DNA of 64,000 bases from Styela clava (Eukaryota > Chordata > Ascidiacea > Stolidobranchia > Styelidae): contig NC_135263.1 of assembly GCF_964204865.1 (NCBI RefSeq), positions 3,040,501 to 3,104,500 of the forward strand. Reading direction: 5' to 3'. The notes beneath the pieces were generated by a model. That model did no database searches, was not told the origin of the DNA, and saw nothing but the letters and a program-made list of their open reading frames with translations. Shown here piece after piece: positions 1 to 12,028 of this stretch (positions within the stretch are counted from its first letter, which is position 1; every line of letters starts with the position of its first letter). The translations under genes were made by a program, and so were the position numbers.

Positions 1-52
1 GTGATAGCATGCAAACTTGACAACTAGTTTAAAAAGGGGCCATTGCATAATA

Positions 53-1635
53 CAGTACAGCACACTATCCAAATTCCAAGAATTTCCCTCCATTTGGCTC
101 AATAAAACAAACACTCTATGGGTCCTGTCCAGCAGACCACATATGGGAACTATTTCACGCTTCAGTGGTTCGCCTGCGATTCAAATCCGTGCTATCGGTC
201 AACAACATCAGACCACCTATCGAGGAGGTCTGGAAGTGAGCTGCACTGGTCTTGCTCAGTTGCTTCGTCCTGCTACTCGAGAAATCGCAGTTACATACGT
301 TGATCGAAGGTGTATGGAAGTTGTTTTCCTTTTCATCTATGGTAAGTGAGTTGCTTTTTTAACAGGTAAAAATTTAGCTAGATAGTACAAGTTTAATGTA
401 AACCTCTTCCGCATCTATTGGGTCGCAGTTGAACCCAAATTTGAAATACCGGTACCTGTACTGGTGGGATCCCGGTGCGGCATGCTGGGTTGTTGTTTTG
501 AAATAGAGAATTAAATCTTAATGTCTAAAGATCATTGATAGGAACTGAGCGCAATACGACATATGTTGATAAACTTCAGTTTGCATTGAGAAATTTTATG
601 GAACTTCTCCATACAGCCATACCTCATCCTAGCTGGCACTGGTACGGTACCCTAACTGTACATACCGGTACAAATTCAACGCTTCAGCGTCGGTAACGTC
701 GCAGTAGAAGGGCGATATTAAATAATGAAAGTGCTTCTATTTACATATGATGAGCCCACTCCACACACAGTGTTCGATTGATAAACTGTAAATGCTTGAA
801 TTTGGTTCCCAGTAGACTACTGGTAACTGTAGGCCTACCGTAGTATTTTGTTAATGAATCGTGTGACATAAGGTGCCGTTGAATGCTGAATGGACGACCA
901 AAATGATCTAACTCGTCGTTTTGTTCTTAGATTATGGGCAAATTTCAATGGGAAAGCAACACCTCATCATATTCTGCAAATAACTTCACAGAACTTCAAT
1001 CAAGAACGTGCATATAATTTTGATACTTTATTTAATTAACATTTGTATTGAATTTATGGATTTATTGAAAATAAAATATAGGCAGTGTTTGCAAATCACG
1101 ACTCATTTGCTTTAGACCGGCAGATCTACAACTGTTCTGATCCCGTTAGTTTGGACATGTTTTCGAGGGCGATAAGTGGTCTCCGAGACTACTTTAACAT
1201 TTCCGAATCGAACCGGTTCACTGGACTGGTTTTTATGGACATGTAATCAGGCCTTATGTGTCTCACAAACGAGGGGCGTCTGGGACCACGTCAGATGCTT
1301 CATATCGCGCCATGATTGTCTCAATAGTAATCTAAATTAATCGCAGCCGTCACATGACCAAAATTGCCGTTTTTTGCTAAAAACTCTCGAATGCTACGGT
1401 AAAAAAAATTTTCCTTCGGTAAATCGGATTATTTTTTCCCAAGGAATTCAACGATGACGTTACTAGATTGCACATTTTTGTAGTATTTTGCGCAACTTCA
1501 TTGTACTGTATTATTATCGATATTGAGGGACAACAATGTCCAGACGTCTCCCAAAAGAGGGGTGTCTGATCATCTGTAAAATGGGTTTCTCTGAAACGAG
1601 ACAATGTCACTCGATTTGTATAGTGTGCCGTACTG
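53..1635. mobile_element. TIR DNA transposon, non-coding, inserted in an R repeat
   Basis: The left end reads CAGTACAGCACACTATCC. The right end, read inward, reads CAGTACGGCACACTATAC, so the terminal repeats match with few changes. TAATA precedes the left end and follows the right end. Other R copies (24305 onward) run through this site uninterrupted, which confirms an insertion. A 250 bp piece of the same family, reversed, lies near 49997-50243. No transposase-like reading frame is visible inside. The superfamily is uncertain because the 5 bp duplication is unusual for the common groups. Confidence 0.7.
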
Positions 1636-2255
1636 TAATATTTATCTGTCTAATTAGTCAATATAGCATGATTCAGCCTGAAATGCCTGTTCCAGAATGT
1701 GTAAAACTATTTTCTGTAGGTACTGTCTCCAAAACTAACTGTAGACTTTCCACCACGTACCAATATTTATGTACAAAACCACATGGCGAGAAAAAAGGTA
1801 ACCAAGGCTAATATTTATTTATTTCAGTGCTTTACAAGCTCGACCTAATTCCAGATGAAATACGGGTCTCATGTAGTTTCTTACCTAACATACTTCTAGT
1901 GGGCGTAACATGACAATTTTTTTACATATCAATCCTAACCCCCACCTGACCACACCATCCAAAAATTCCGTCACTACGACGTCACAATCACGTCTTATAA
2001 GCTTTCGAAAGTATACTACGATCGCCCTAAATGTCATCTGCGCCGACGATAATAAACTAACGGCACGATAAAGAAGTAACGGCAGCGATCTCTCTCATTT
2101 CGGATCATCGCCTGCGCGTCTTGGATGACAGTTCGTATAGTTTTAACTAAAGCAGTGTTTCCAAATCTATTCCCACCCACGTACCATTTCGAGGTTTTAT
2201 ACAGCGCTCGCGTATCACTCCGTAAGCGGCCGAAGCGTGCTTTTATTTATACTTT
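1636..2255 (+). repeat. R repeat copy A with linked flank
   Basis: This stretch continues the R repeat begun at 1-52 and matches 24340-24610 and 25060-25390 closely. It includes the shared blocks around the CACGTACCAATATTTATG segment and the later block with CGATCTCTCTCATTTCGG. Copy B at 24 kb carries an extra short TIR element, and this copy does not. R copies lie upstream of zinc-finger genes elsewhere in the window (48577, 24305, 28465), so R may be old upstream sequence of that gene family rather than an independent transposon. Confidence 0.7.
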
Positions 2256-2445
2256 TAGGTGAGCGAACACGTACCACTTCTTTTATCAATACCTTTCTAT
2301 CTAAATTTTGTACCGGTACGTTTCAAACCTTACTTGAGGTTTTGTTTGCTCTCCCGATTTTATAAACAGTTATTTTTTTGTCTTCATCCATTATTTTATC
2401 GTCTACTGCTGATTATGGAGTCGAAATAAACTTATACTTATACTA
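2235..2445 (+). repeat. Dispersed short repeat, SINE-like tail
   Basis: The stretch is the reverse complement of 43880-44097, sharing the blocks TGAGCGAACACGTACCAC and TGGAGTCGAAATAAAC. A partial third copy lies at about 57345-57395. The end has a short tandem tail (ATACTTATACTT), as many SINEs do. No clear polymerase III box was seen, so the class is not settled. Confidence 0.5.
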
Positions 2446-3365
2446 ATCTTTTATGACAGCATAATAACGCATTTGATCTATGCGAAGTGTAATAATAAAT
2501 TCTTTTAAACTAGGCAACATCAGCCAAGGTTGGTGGGATCGTTGTTCACCACCAGTCACAAGAAGGACAACAAAATATAACAAGAGAGCAGCGCTCAAAT
2601 ATATGGTTGCGTGGGCCAGAGCGAAACAGTCTCAAATTTCACAGTCGGCCGTCACGCTTGGCGGATTAAAAACCGTGTTTCCATAAATAAAAAGTAATAC
2701 AGCGTAATTTTCGATGAATTATTAGATCCTATAGGAATCATGGAAAATTTGGGAAAAAACAAAAGTAATAGCTTTCTGGAAAAAAAATCAATCTTTAACC
2801 ACAGAAAATTTTGAAGCAATTGACCTTTGACCCCCGGAAAATTCTTCTTATACTTTACCATTGCAAAATTTTCGGGGCTATTTTAAGAGTGCTATTGCGA
2901 GTTGGCGCTTGTAAAATGGAGTATGTGTTTCAAACCATCATTATGATTCATCACATACAACAATCTGTTTTTTAAAAGTACCGGTAAAGAATTTCAGGCT
3001 AGTCTATCACAGCTATTTCTACACTAATTTTTATTACTGTATGTATGTTTGTTTGCCTCAAAAATGTAACAGTATTTGCATAATAATTAAACAGTAAAAC
3101 AGAGACGGGATACATGTTCAAGACCTTACTGGCCTAAGACACAGATGTGCGACATGTACCCCTAACAATGATGCGTTATACTATGACAACAGACATGAAA
3201 TTGACTATACAAATAAAACTCTAGTAAAATACACAAGACAAAAAGGTACGACACAGCGGCGATATGTACAATAGTCAGTTTATGGCCCGTCCATATCCCA
3301 GGTTCCGGGATATGAAAAGATGGAGATAGGGTATGAGTCGCTGAATTGATATGTTTTTATACTAA
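2446..3365. other. Repeat-derived stretch without a gene
   Basis: I find no recognisable protein here. Part of 2530-2870 resembles 26640-26840 and 53470-53720 (shared phrases such as AGCAAAAAATATAATCTTTA in those copies), so it is another dispersed repeat. Together with the SINE-like repeat, it interrupts the block that is continuous at 25390-25396 in the paralogous copy. Confidence 0.4.
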
Positions 3366-4110
3366 GTCTCACGAAACACGTAAAGATTTGTTCGGGATAT
3401 AAACTCGCCAGAAACCAACGTTGAGTGGGGCCACGACACGAGAAAAAATTTGTAAAAGATAAATGTAGGAAACGTTTGTTTAAAGTTGAGTTGTTAATCA
3501 TAGTTTGCACTGGACCAGGGATATGGGAACAATAGAGAGTCTGCCATAAAATGCGGCCACTTTCATAAGCGCTATTGTGTGAAATTTATTGTCGCCATGT
3601 CTCAGCATGATAATTATAAATTTTTATTGAATGATCTAGTTTGCATAATTGACGATCCAGCGAAGGAAGTAAATAAACAATAAAACTACGCGGGAAATAG
3701 AGACAATAGATCCGTGGGGGTCTCGAAACTTGTTTTCCGATCAATGGAGGTTTGTTGCATGATGACATTGTTAGTCGATTGGGGGTATTTTTCATCTCTG
3801 TAGTTCTTTTCTCATCTTCTATGTACCCTTTGTATCTAAAAAATAAGAATTCCAATAAACGTCTCTAAAAGCTTGGATCTAAATTCGGACGTCGTTTGCG
3901 AGCTTTTAATACTATTAGGCAATGGGTTTCATAATTTAAGTCCAAAGAATGTGATCGATTCTTGTGCTATTGATGTTCTAACATACGGAACAAAAAATCT
4001 GTAGTGACTTCTGATATTTCGGGTATTATTATTCGCGAATACGCGATTAAAACAACTAGGACGTTGACCAGTAGAGGATAAAAACATCAATGTGCAAATC
4101 TCTAGTGCAG
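3366..4110 (-). pseudogene. CR1-like LINE, 3' end with C-terminal reverse-transcriptase remnant
   Basis: Near-identical to 25391-26200. The coding remnant (about 3929-4110, minus) matches the last part of the open frame at 25907-26386, including the stretch FFVPYVRTSIAQESITFFG. It lacks the last 25 residues because the frame changes. The 3' untranslated part runs to about 3366. The element is strongly 5'-truncated, as is usual for LINE copies. At 4107 similarity stops abruptly where a hAT-like terminal motif (CAGTGCTTTTCAACC) begins. Confidence 0.6.
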
Positions 4111-4826
4111 TGCTTTTCAACCGCGAGACAGCGCGCGTTGTTACATTGAAATTCACAATTGATTTTACGTTATTCTCCTATTCACGATTTCTACACTCCA
4201 CCCGCCATGCATGCCCGAGTAAAATGTTTACATTTTCGAAACATTACTTGGTCAAGAATGAAAGGTATCATTATAGAATTATTTGGATTCACATGAAGAG
4301 AACTATGTCCTGCCATTTCTTTTCTGGTCATAGCTTGTTCGTGTTATACTATGTATGGTTTCATGTGAAAGTTATTTCAACTTTTCATTTTCATTAAACA
4401 AATTTATGTTTGGTTCATGCATGAAACGGCAAATCACGTGCCGCCAACCATACGGAGTTTAAAATCTGGAATATTTATTTTAAATACCTCATCTGATTTG
4501 ACGTTTCTAAATCTAGGAAACGGTGTCAGTACCTTTTTTAGCAAAATAGGGAATTGAAATGGAAGATTGAAACGCAAAGAAAACAAATAACACCACGACG
4601 CAAAGACGATTTTTCAAATGTGTTGCTTTTGTCTGTTAGCGAGCGTTGTAGGGGAATTCTCGCGCAATTCACGATCGGTTCAGAGACGTCCTGTGTTCTA
4701 GTGAAGCGGCGCAGATCACGTGGTACCCGATATTCGAATGGTAAAATGCCAATCGAATAATTTAATATTCGATTCGTTATTCGAATATTTTGCCCAGTCC
4801 TAGTATAGATTATACCAAAATCGAAC

Positions 4827-4997
4827 CTTCGCTTTGTATTGACCTTCCAAATCATCTCTCATTTGGTCGATTTCATAATTTTGCTGGTCACGAAGATCGG
4901 CAATCGCAGCTTCCAATCGACTTTCATAATCCACTTTGATCTTTTTATCAATTTCTGTCACACTAACATCATGACGTCTACGAGATTCTCGAACGTA
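4827..4997 (-). CDS. Lamin exon, coil 2 start
   Basis: Third visible exon of a lamin-type intermediate filament gene, a structural protein of the nuclear lamina. The 171 bp exon encodes 57 residues. It opens YVRESRRRHDVSVTEID and ends DDLEGQYKAK, and lines up without gaps with human lamin A at ELRETKRRHETRLVEID through the YSAK position. It has a good acceptor (TTTCCAG before 4997) and a donor (AAG then GTTCGA after 4827), both in phase 0. As I recall, the vertebrate LMNA exon 4 is also 171 bp with the same borders. The next downstream exons were not found at lower coordinates, which are filled by transposons, so the gene probably continues beyond base 1. Confidence 0.88.
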
Positions 4998-5615
4998 CTG
5001 GAAATAAAATATGAGATTTCCAGCATTCAGGATTATACAAGTTAGATAGAAATTTAATTTATCTACACATATATAAAATTTAGCCATCATAGTAGTCATA
5101 GATAGAATTATAAACCTCAATCCTTCTCTACATGCACAAAAACCTTCCATAATTTATTACAGAAGAGGTGTTATCATATATGAAATATGCTTTTATAAAC
5201 TTTTATTTCATACAAGCCAAAATTGATGGAAATTTTTTTAAGAAAATTCATTCCAATCAAGGCCACACACACTCACTTAGAGGTGAAAAAGACTCATCTT
5301 AAACAATTTTCCCGGGCGAAGAACACACAACAATCGAGTTGCACCACGACTCAACATAAATACAGCATTACAAATATTGTATTCCAAAATTCAATAGGTA
5401 CTGAATATAGTTCTGACGGCATTAAATTTGAATAGCAACACACACATACAAATTTCAATAAATTATTTTAGAGTATTACAAATATTTCATTTCTCAATTC
5501 CATAGAAATTACACATAAATATCAATAAATTATTTTATCATAGAAAACTATGATCACAAAGAATCTACACAAAATCCCAAAGTAAATTATGTGATTTTCT
5601 ACTGAAAAAGCCTAC

Positions 5616-5767
5616 CTCCTTCCACAGCTTCTCTTTAAATTGCAAATCTTCTTGTAGTGATTGAAGTTTGTTTTGATATTCGATTCTTCGCAATGTTTCC
5701 GATTCCAGAGTTTTCCTTGTAGTTTCCAATTCCTGGGCCAGGTCATTCACTTTAGCTTTAAAAGAAT
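5616..5767 (-). CDS. Lamin exon, coil 1B end
   Basis: Second visible lamin exon (152 bp). It encodes SFKAKVNDLAQELETTRKTL, then SETLRRIEYQNKLQSLQEDL and FKEKLWKE, a heptad coiled coil that matches human lamin A around [20 protein letters not shown]. The acceptor TTGCAG and the donor GAG|GTAGGC are clear. It begins with two bases (AT) that complete the G left by the exon at 6273, giving Asp, and it ends in phase 0 before the exon at 4997. The continuous reading across three exons argues for a functional gene rather than a pseudogene. Confidence 0.88.
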
Positions 5768-6272
5768 CTGCAATATAAATTCAACAGTACTTTGAAATTG
5801 AAAAATTGCAAGCCCTTTTCAACATCTGTACATATCAATTGTTCTCTCTGACAAATAATATGCTCAATCAAAGTATAAATCAATAATAAAATTCTTTTGC
5901 ATTTTTAGACTCTCAATTATCAATTTAATTAGAATAGTGATAATAAATTCATATATACTATGTTCTGAATAATATACATATTATCTTAAATACTTGAATT
6001 GTAATATTTGCTATTGCAGAAGCCCGATTGCCTGAGCTTATCAGCGTAACTGCTGTGTTTCATTTGAGCATAAGACTGATTCTGATGATTAAATAATTTA
6101 GAAAAAGGAAATTGATGGTTTAACATTCATATTTCCTAATGAACATGTATGGCAGTTAGTACTCAGAATATTATGGAATTTACAATAACTAAAAATTTCA
6201 TATAGTCTGATTTTGTACTGATTTTTTTCTTCTCAACACTATCATATTTAGGAGCTTCAATGCTAAACATAC

Positions 6273-6403
6273 CCAGTTGAGCAACAGCATCATCTCTTTC
6301 TTTCAATGCATTTCCAGTTTGTGCTTCTTTGGCTCTTAATCTCTTACTTGCATCTTTCAATTTTCCTTCAAGCACTGAATTATCATGTTCCAACCCATCA
6401 GCT
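6273..6403 (-). CDS. Lamin exon, coil 1B
   Basis: First visible lamin exon (131 bp), encoding DGLEHDNSVLEGKLKDASKR, then LRAKEAQTGNALKERDDAVA and QL. It aligns gap-free with the human lamin A stretch around [20 protein letters not shown], which lies in or near the extra 42 residues of coil 1B found in lamins (and absent from vertebrate cytoplasmic filaments). That supports lamin over a cytoplasmic intermediate filament. The acceptor is TTTTCCAG and the donor is CTGG|GTATG, phase 1. Upstream exons (head and coil 1A) are not visible in the window at higher coordinates. Confidence 0.85.
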
Positions 6404-8259
6404 CTGGAAAAAATATATTAATGATTTGATAAATTTTATGCCTTTACTTCTATGTAATAATACAATTACTTTATATTTTCCCTTCATATCATTTAATGAA
6501 GAAAAATGGTGAATATCAGTGTAAATTATCTTAGCAAAGAACATTATATTGTAGTAATTGTGGCAATAAATTAGTCACTGTCAGGAATTGGCTGGGAAAG
6601 ACTATAGGCAAGCTGTGCCCCCATTCTAGAATTTGTCAACAAAGCTTCAAACAACACATAGTAAGGCGAGAGCATATTTTGTTCAATGAACATGTTGAAA
6701 GTATGTGCACATAATAAAGAAATGTAAATATTCATAATAATTAGGCGGACAATATGAAATCTAACAAATATTTTTAATTTTCAATTTAAACTAGGGCTAA
6801 ATTTTACATTCATTTGTCATTGCGCTAGACAAACTGTTACTCTTTATTTAAATAAATATATTTTACGGTGATTGTACATTTTCCCGCCGCCGGCCGGTGA
6901 AATCGATATTACAGATCTTGCCAACGTTTGTATTACATTTCCTCTCTCGTTTGCCGATTCGACCCAATTACATCGCATTACATTTTACTATGCAACTTAT
7001 ACTAATCCTAACATGATTGTGTAACATGATATACTATACAATATATTTCATTTACACTATACTACACTAGGTACGTGGATGTAATTTGTCCTCAAATTTG
7101 ATGCTCTCAAATAGAATGGTCAAAGAGCGCAAATTGTCCGGAAGCCTCTTTTACGGTTCAATGCAACAAACAGTTCAAACTTACGCACGACATGACAGTT
7201 TTCGCGAGCGATAATAACACGGCAATTTCATCGGTTCACCAGTTCATCGAGTACATCGTGTAATTTAAAGAAATACTGCATAACGCAATGCCTAAAACGC
7301 TTGGGTATTATCCCAACGCGGTTGGATGGCGGAATGAGTATTTATGTCACTATACTAGTTATATAACAAATTGGGAGAAAATATAATCTCAATAAATGAG
7401 CGCAGACAACGACAGTACTCCCCTATGGAACGCCCACCTTAGACTCAATCAAAAATCGAAGACGTCAAGCGGAAGTCATCGACAAGCCTTACCCTCACGA
7501 CACATTCTATCCATGATCCATAATTGGACGTGTATAATCATTATTGTTTTGCTTTTTTGGACGCAAGACATATGAGAAAATTGCCCAATAAGAAACTACA
7601 AACGGACAAAATGGATGACCGTAGAAAGTTGAATGATATTATTTATATCAATAGAAGTATTTATATTCAAAATCGTGTATATTACAAAAGCGAACCAATA
7701 AAAATTCTCCTTCGTGTTTACGACACCAATGACATTAAACAACATGATGCGCAACTCCGGCATTTTTGGCCGAAGATCGTATCCGATAACACGCTCCAAT
7801 GCACATACTTGACGAGACGAAAACGAGCGGATGTGTGCTGCTTCCATGCATAGCACGAATGGTGTTCGTGCCTGCTTTGACAGTTGTTGTCGATTTTAAT
7901 GATATTCTGGAAAGTTGAGTTAAAAAGAAATCGGAAAAGGTAAGGTAAATAATATTGTTGTATATCACATCCAGCATTAACTTTTATTTGCGTATTGAAT
8001 CAACGGGTTAACAAGTTCACCTAACATTTCACTCATACCGGTCTATATTGTATAGTCTGATCTCTCAAGTATATGAAGCCGCGAATGCCTGTAATTTTTG
8101 GACTAAACCCCTTTATTAGTTGGTTTATATACCAAATTCAGTATAACATTTTTTACATTTGACATGAGATATTGGATTTATTAGCTTTTCCATTCTAAAT
8201 CATATAGACTGCTTTATTTATTCTTGACAAAAATTAATAAATCTCCTCTCTTTCTTCAG
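6404..8259. other. No gene recognised
   Basis: AT-rich sequence upstream of the visible lamin exons. Open frames on both strands at 7524-7977 overlap one another, match no family I know and have no splice or composition support. The stretch may be lamin intron, but no further lamin exon could be identified. Confidence 0.4.
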
Positions 8260-8326
8260 ATGTGAATTTTGTGGACAAACCTGTTCAAGCATTGTGAGAT
8301 TCATGCAGCAGGCAATAGCAAAAATC
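8260..8326 (+). CDS. Possible small exon with a half zinc-finger motif
   Basis: The pyrimidine-rich acceptor TCTCTTTCTTCAG is followed by 67 bp encoding CEFCGQTCSSIVRFMQQAIA, then KI, and a donor GTAAGT. The CEFCG start resembles the first half of a C2H2 finger, but the histidines are missing. No neighbouring exon was established; 8592 (after TTACAG) is a possible continuation. This is weak: the splice signals and motif coincide, but chance is not excluded. Confidence 0.25.
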
Positions 8327-8789
8327 GTAAGTATATCAATCAAGAAATTAAGCCGACATAAAGAAAAATTTTCGTGTAAGCTCAATTTCCCATTATTTAT
8401 TAACAGGACAACTGTAGCAGAAGGGAAAATGTTCCACACAAATCTTTACACTATCGCGTTTGCAATATTCTCTGATAAAAAAAAACGTCTATGATGTCCA
8501 GAATTACTCTTTACAGCTAGCTTGTCTGCCATTCCAGCTTTCCAAGTGAGCAAAACTTCTTAGATATAATAATTATTTTCTTTCGTTACAGGCGCAAAAA
8601 GGCAGGTACTACACGTAAAGAAGGCGCCAAAAGCGAACGGAAAACGGTCGCGAAAAGCGACGATAACTATGTGCATTGGAGCGTATCATGAAATACAATC
8701 TTTTGCCTGTAGTCTTATGGAGTGACGTCAGAGTTGCCCATCATGTTGTTACTTATCGATCTTAAGATCGGTAAGTATATTGATAGGTA

Positions 8790-8823
8790 TTTGTCTGTAT
8801 GTATGTCTGTCTGTGTGTCTGTT
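8790..8823. repeat. Short (GTCT/GTAT)n microsatellite
   Basis: A run of GTCT and GTAT tetramers (TTTGTCTGTATGTATGTCTG and on). The following 200 bp has no recognisable coding content. Confidence 0.6.
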
Positions 8824-9317
8824 AGATGCACGCGATATCTCACGAAAGCGAGATCAAATCTGCTCCAGATTTTGCATGTGCATTCATCTTATCTCGGACC
8901 AGAAGCCTATTGATTTTGGGCGAATTATGTCGTATAATTAGCGAGTTATCAATCAATTATTGATATAGTGATCTAGATTTTTGTAAAGCGAGAGAATTTT
9001 GAAACCCGCCGAGTGTGTGTGTGCGATGCGCAGTGCGCAAGTTACAAGAGCGGATGAATCGAAACTGCAGTTTCTGTTTTGGGGGATCCCCTAACTATCG
9101 ATCGATAAGTCTTCGGTTTCCAACCGATATTCTCGTTTAATGTCATTGACGACACCGAATAATCTTCCCGCCGAAACGAACACCAGCCACATAGCAATCA
9201 TGAATGGACGTCTGTGGGCCGTCCTAACTCGACGCCGTTGTCCGGATTGTAGTATAAGTTAATACAATGCAAACACGCATTTGAGTACCTTCGTTTCAAG
9301 TACTACTAAGAATAGAA

Positions 9318-11763
9318 ATGATCAATCATAAAAATGTTGTAGATAGATGTGTGACTGTTCCCAGAGCGAGTGAGATGGTAATTTATGGTCGTTTGAATTG
9401 CCCATGGAAACCCAATAGTGACGTCATAGCTGTGGCAGAAGCTCCGTGTGTGTTTGAGAGCGAGTATGGCCATCGTGGTTTATTTTTATTTCCCGGAGTG
9501 GTGGACGCCTCATGTTCTCTAGTGCCTCTCATGGTGGTCAATGTAAGCAAGGAAGCGGTAGAAATACCTGCGGATTTGCTTATCGGTTTACTATGCCCAA
9601 GAGAAAACCTGACTGTCTCTTCTCTGGAACAAGTGGTGCCTGGTGATGTCATGGACACCAGGGAACTACCTGAAAATTTAAAGAAGCTTGTCGACGATCC
9701 AGAAGCTTTAACGGATGAACAACGTCAAAGTGTTCGTGATTTCAGGATGTTTTTGCTGGTCCTGATGGCAAACTGGGACGAACTTCTGTAGTCAAACACA
9801 AGATCAAAACGTCAACATCTGAACCAATCAAAGTTCCACCGCGACGTATGGGATGGGCGAAGAGAGAAATCGCAGAGAAACAAGTACAGAACATGCTTGA
9901 TCAAGGTGTAATAGAACCAAGTGAAAGTCCCTTTAATTCGCCTTTTGTTCTCGTTCCAAGAAAGACGGAAGTTGTCGTTTTTGTATTGATTTTCGGAAAA
10001 TTAATTTGGTAACCATCAAAGATGCCTAAAGTTTGCCAAGAATTGATGATATTTTGGATGCATTGGGTAAAGCAAAGTGGTTTTCGTCCTTGGACTTGGC
10101 GAGTGGGTACTGGCAAGTTGAACTTGACCCAGAAGATCGGGAAAAAACAGCATTCAGCTTGCCAGGGAATAATCATTTTCAATTCCGTGTTCTTGCCTTC
10201 GATCTGGCAAATGCGCCCTTGTGCTTCCAGCGTTTAATAGACAAAGTTTTGGCTGGAATTCTATAGAAAATTTGCCTTGCATTCTTGGATGATATTTTGC
10301 CCTATGGAGAAAACTTTGATCTGGCCATGAGCAGCTTACGTGAAGTTTTTGTAAGAATTCGGGCTGCTGGACTGAAATTCAAGCCAGAGAAGTGTAAATA
10401 TTTTCGTCGTAAAGTGGATTATTTGGGACATGTAATATCTGAATATGGTGTAAGCTGTAGCGATGGAAAAATTGCTGCTGTTCGTGATTGGCCCAAGCCT
10501 ACCAATGTCAAGGAATTGCAGTCATTCCTTAGATTTTGTAATTATTACGGACAATTTTTTGAAGATTTTTCTACCATTGCACATCCTCTCGTTCATCTGA
10601 CAAAAAAGTAGAATTTGCGTGGACAAAGCAGTGTGATGTCGCTTTTCTTCGCTTGAAAGAACTTTTAGTTAGTGCTCCTGTTTTATCATTTCCACAGGAA
10701 GATGGAGACGAATTCATTTTAGATACTGATTGTTCTGGTTTTGGAGCTGGCGCAGTTTTAAGTCAAATTCAGAATGGCGAGGTAAAAGTCATTGCATAGG
10801 CCAGCGTTACCCTTAACAAGGCGCAGAAGAGATATTGTGCTACGTATAGAGAACTTTTTGCTTTGCAATCGGGGGTTAAACATTTTCGTCATTTCCTGTG
10901 GGGTCGACATTTCAAATTGAGAACTGACCATGCTTCACTACGTTGTCTTCTGAATTTTAAAGATCCGGAAGGCATTGTAGCTCGTTGGATATCATTTCTG
11001 GACACTTATGATTTTACAGTTGAACATCGTGCTGGTTCCAAGCATGGCAATGCTGATGGTTTGAGTCGTATCCGTCGCCGATGTAAGCGTGATTCCTGCA
11101 CTAGTTGTGGGAATGGTGATCAGCCGTGTGAATTGAAAACTGTCAAAGTTGCCGTTTTGCAACCGATTCATGGTAATTCTATAGAATGGCTTGCTTCGTA
11201 TTCATCGACCGATATGCGTGAGATGCAGATGAAGGACGATGACATCTCTAAAGTACTGACAATGGAGGAAACGTTGGATCAACCACCTCCAGCTGCAGAA
11301 CTCTTGTTTTTCTCCAGAGAAGTTCGAATCCTGTGAAGCCAGTGGAAATTATGGAGAGTCATCGATGGAGTGCTTCATCGAGAGTTTTTGCCATCCGCGC
11401 CTGTAGGGAAATCCATTTTTCAAATTGTGTTGCCTTTAGTTTTGCGTCGAGAAATGTACCGACAACTCCATGAGTTGCGTACTGGTGGACATTTGGGTAA
11501 AGAACGAACCTTCTATAAAAAATTGAGAAAACGATTTTATTGGCCTAGAATGCACAGTCAAGTATCTTCTTGGTGTCGTTATTGTAAAGCTTGCACTGCT
11601 ACCAAAACCCCTCATGGGAAACGACGTGCAGAAATGTGTAAAATGATTTGTACTTAGCCACTTCTCAGAATTAGTCTTGATTTCGTGGGCCCTTCACCTC
11701 AAACTGAACGTGGCAATGATCATCTTTTAGTGGTCACGGACTATTTTACTAAATGGGTTGAGG
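9318..11763 (+). pseudogene. Ty3/gypsy retrotransposon pol, broken
   Basis: Decayed polyprotein of an LTR retrotransposon. In order: the protease-to-RT spacer (9318-9745); the RT start with PPRRMGWAKREIAEKQVQNM (about 9800-9960); the RT core with SLDLASGYWQVELDPEDREK and the catalytic region read as FLDDIL (10033-10610); RNase H with TDHASLRCLL and HRAGSKHGNADGLSR (10640-11090); and integrase with the zinc-binding HELRTGGHLGKE..CRYCKAC region and the first two acidic positions (LDFVGP, VTDYFTKW). Frameshifts near 9746, 9960 and 10030 and in-frame stops at about 10264, 10611, 10797 and 11334 make it non-functional. Gag, most of protease, the integrase end and both LTRs are not visible. It stops at about 11763, inside integrase, against zinc-finger sequence. 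Confidence 0.9.
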
Positions 11764-12028
11764 CTCACATATATGTCATTTAATTCGACTTTTCTGCTGT
11801 GTGTATTATCATGTGGTTTTTCAAGTAACATTGATATTGAAACTCTTTAACTCTTTTTACAAATATTGCATTGGAAGTTCTTCCTCGCAGTATGAGCCTT
11901 TAAATGAGCTCTTTTTGTGGCTTCTTTCCACATATTTCGCAATCAAGTCTTATTGCTTTAACAGGCATGTCAGTATCCGAATCAAGTGCAAAATTGTGTG
12001 TATTTGCTTCATGCTGATCTCGATCCAT
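11764..12028 (-). pseudogene. C2H2 zinc-finger pseudogene, 5' end only
   Basis: Reads MDRDQHEANTHNFALDSDTD from 12028 and then the first CEICGK, matching the intact gene at 19421-20536. A 14 bp deletion in finger 1 shifts the frame to a stop, and an 8 bp duplication lies in finger 2. Fingers 3-12 are missing: the sequence ends at about 11764, inside the start of finger 3, where gypsy integrase sequence begins. The region upstream of it (to 15375) parallels 20537-22920, so this is a duplicated locus that lost its 3' part. Confidence 0.85.

Noticed and set aside
17-349. 110-codon ORF at the left edge
   Set aside because: It crosses from the R repeat into the end of a TIR element, so it is a chance frame across an insertion junction.
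4108-4440. A further hAT element starting CAGTGCTTTTCAACC
   Set aside because: No matching inverted end or 8 bp duplication was found nearby.
4745-4800. A complete hAT element at the ATTCGAATA cluster next to the lamin exon
   Set aside because: The end GGGCAAAATATTCGAATA (read on the minus strand) is suggestive, but the other terminus and duplication could not be fixed.
7524-7977. Overlapping ORFs of 80-109 codons on both strands
   Set aside because: No family, no splice signals and low-complexity composition; both strands open at once suggests chance.
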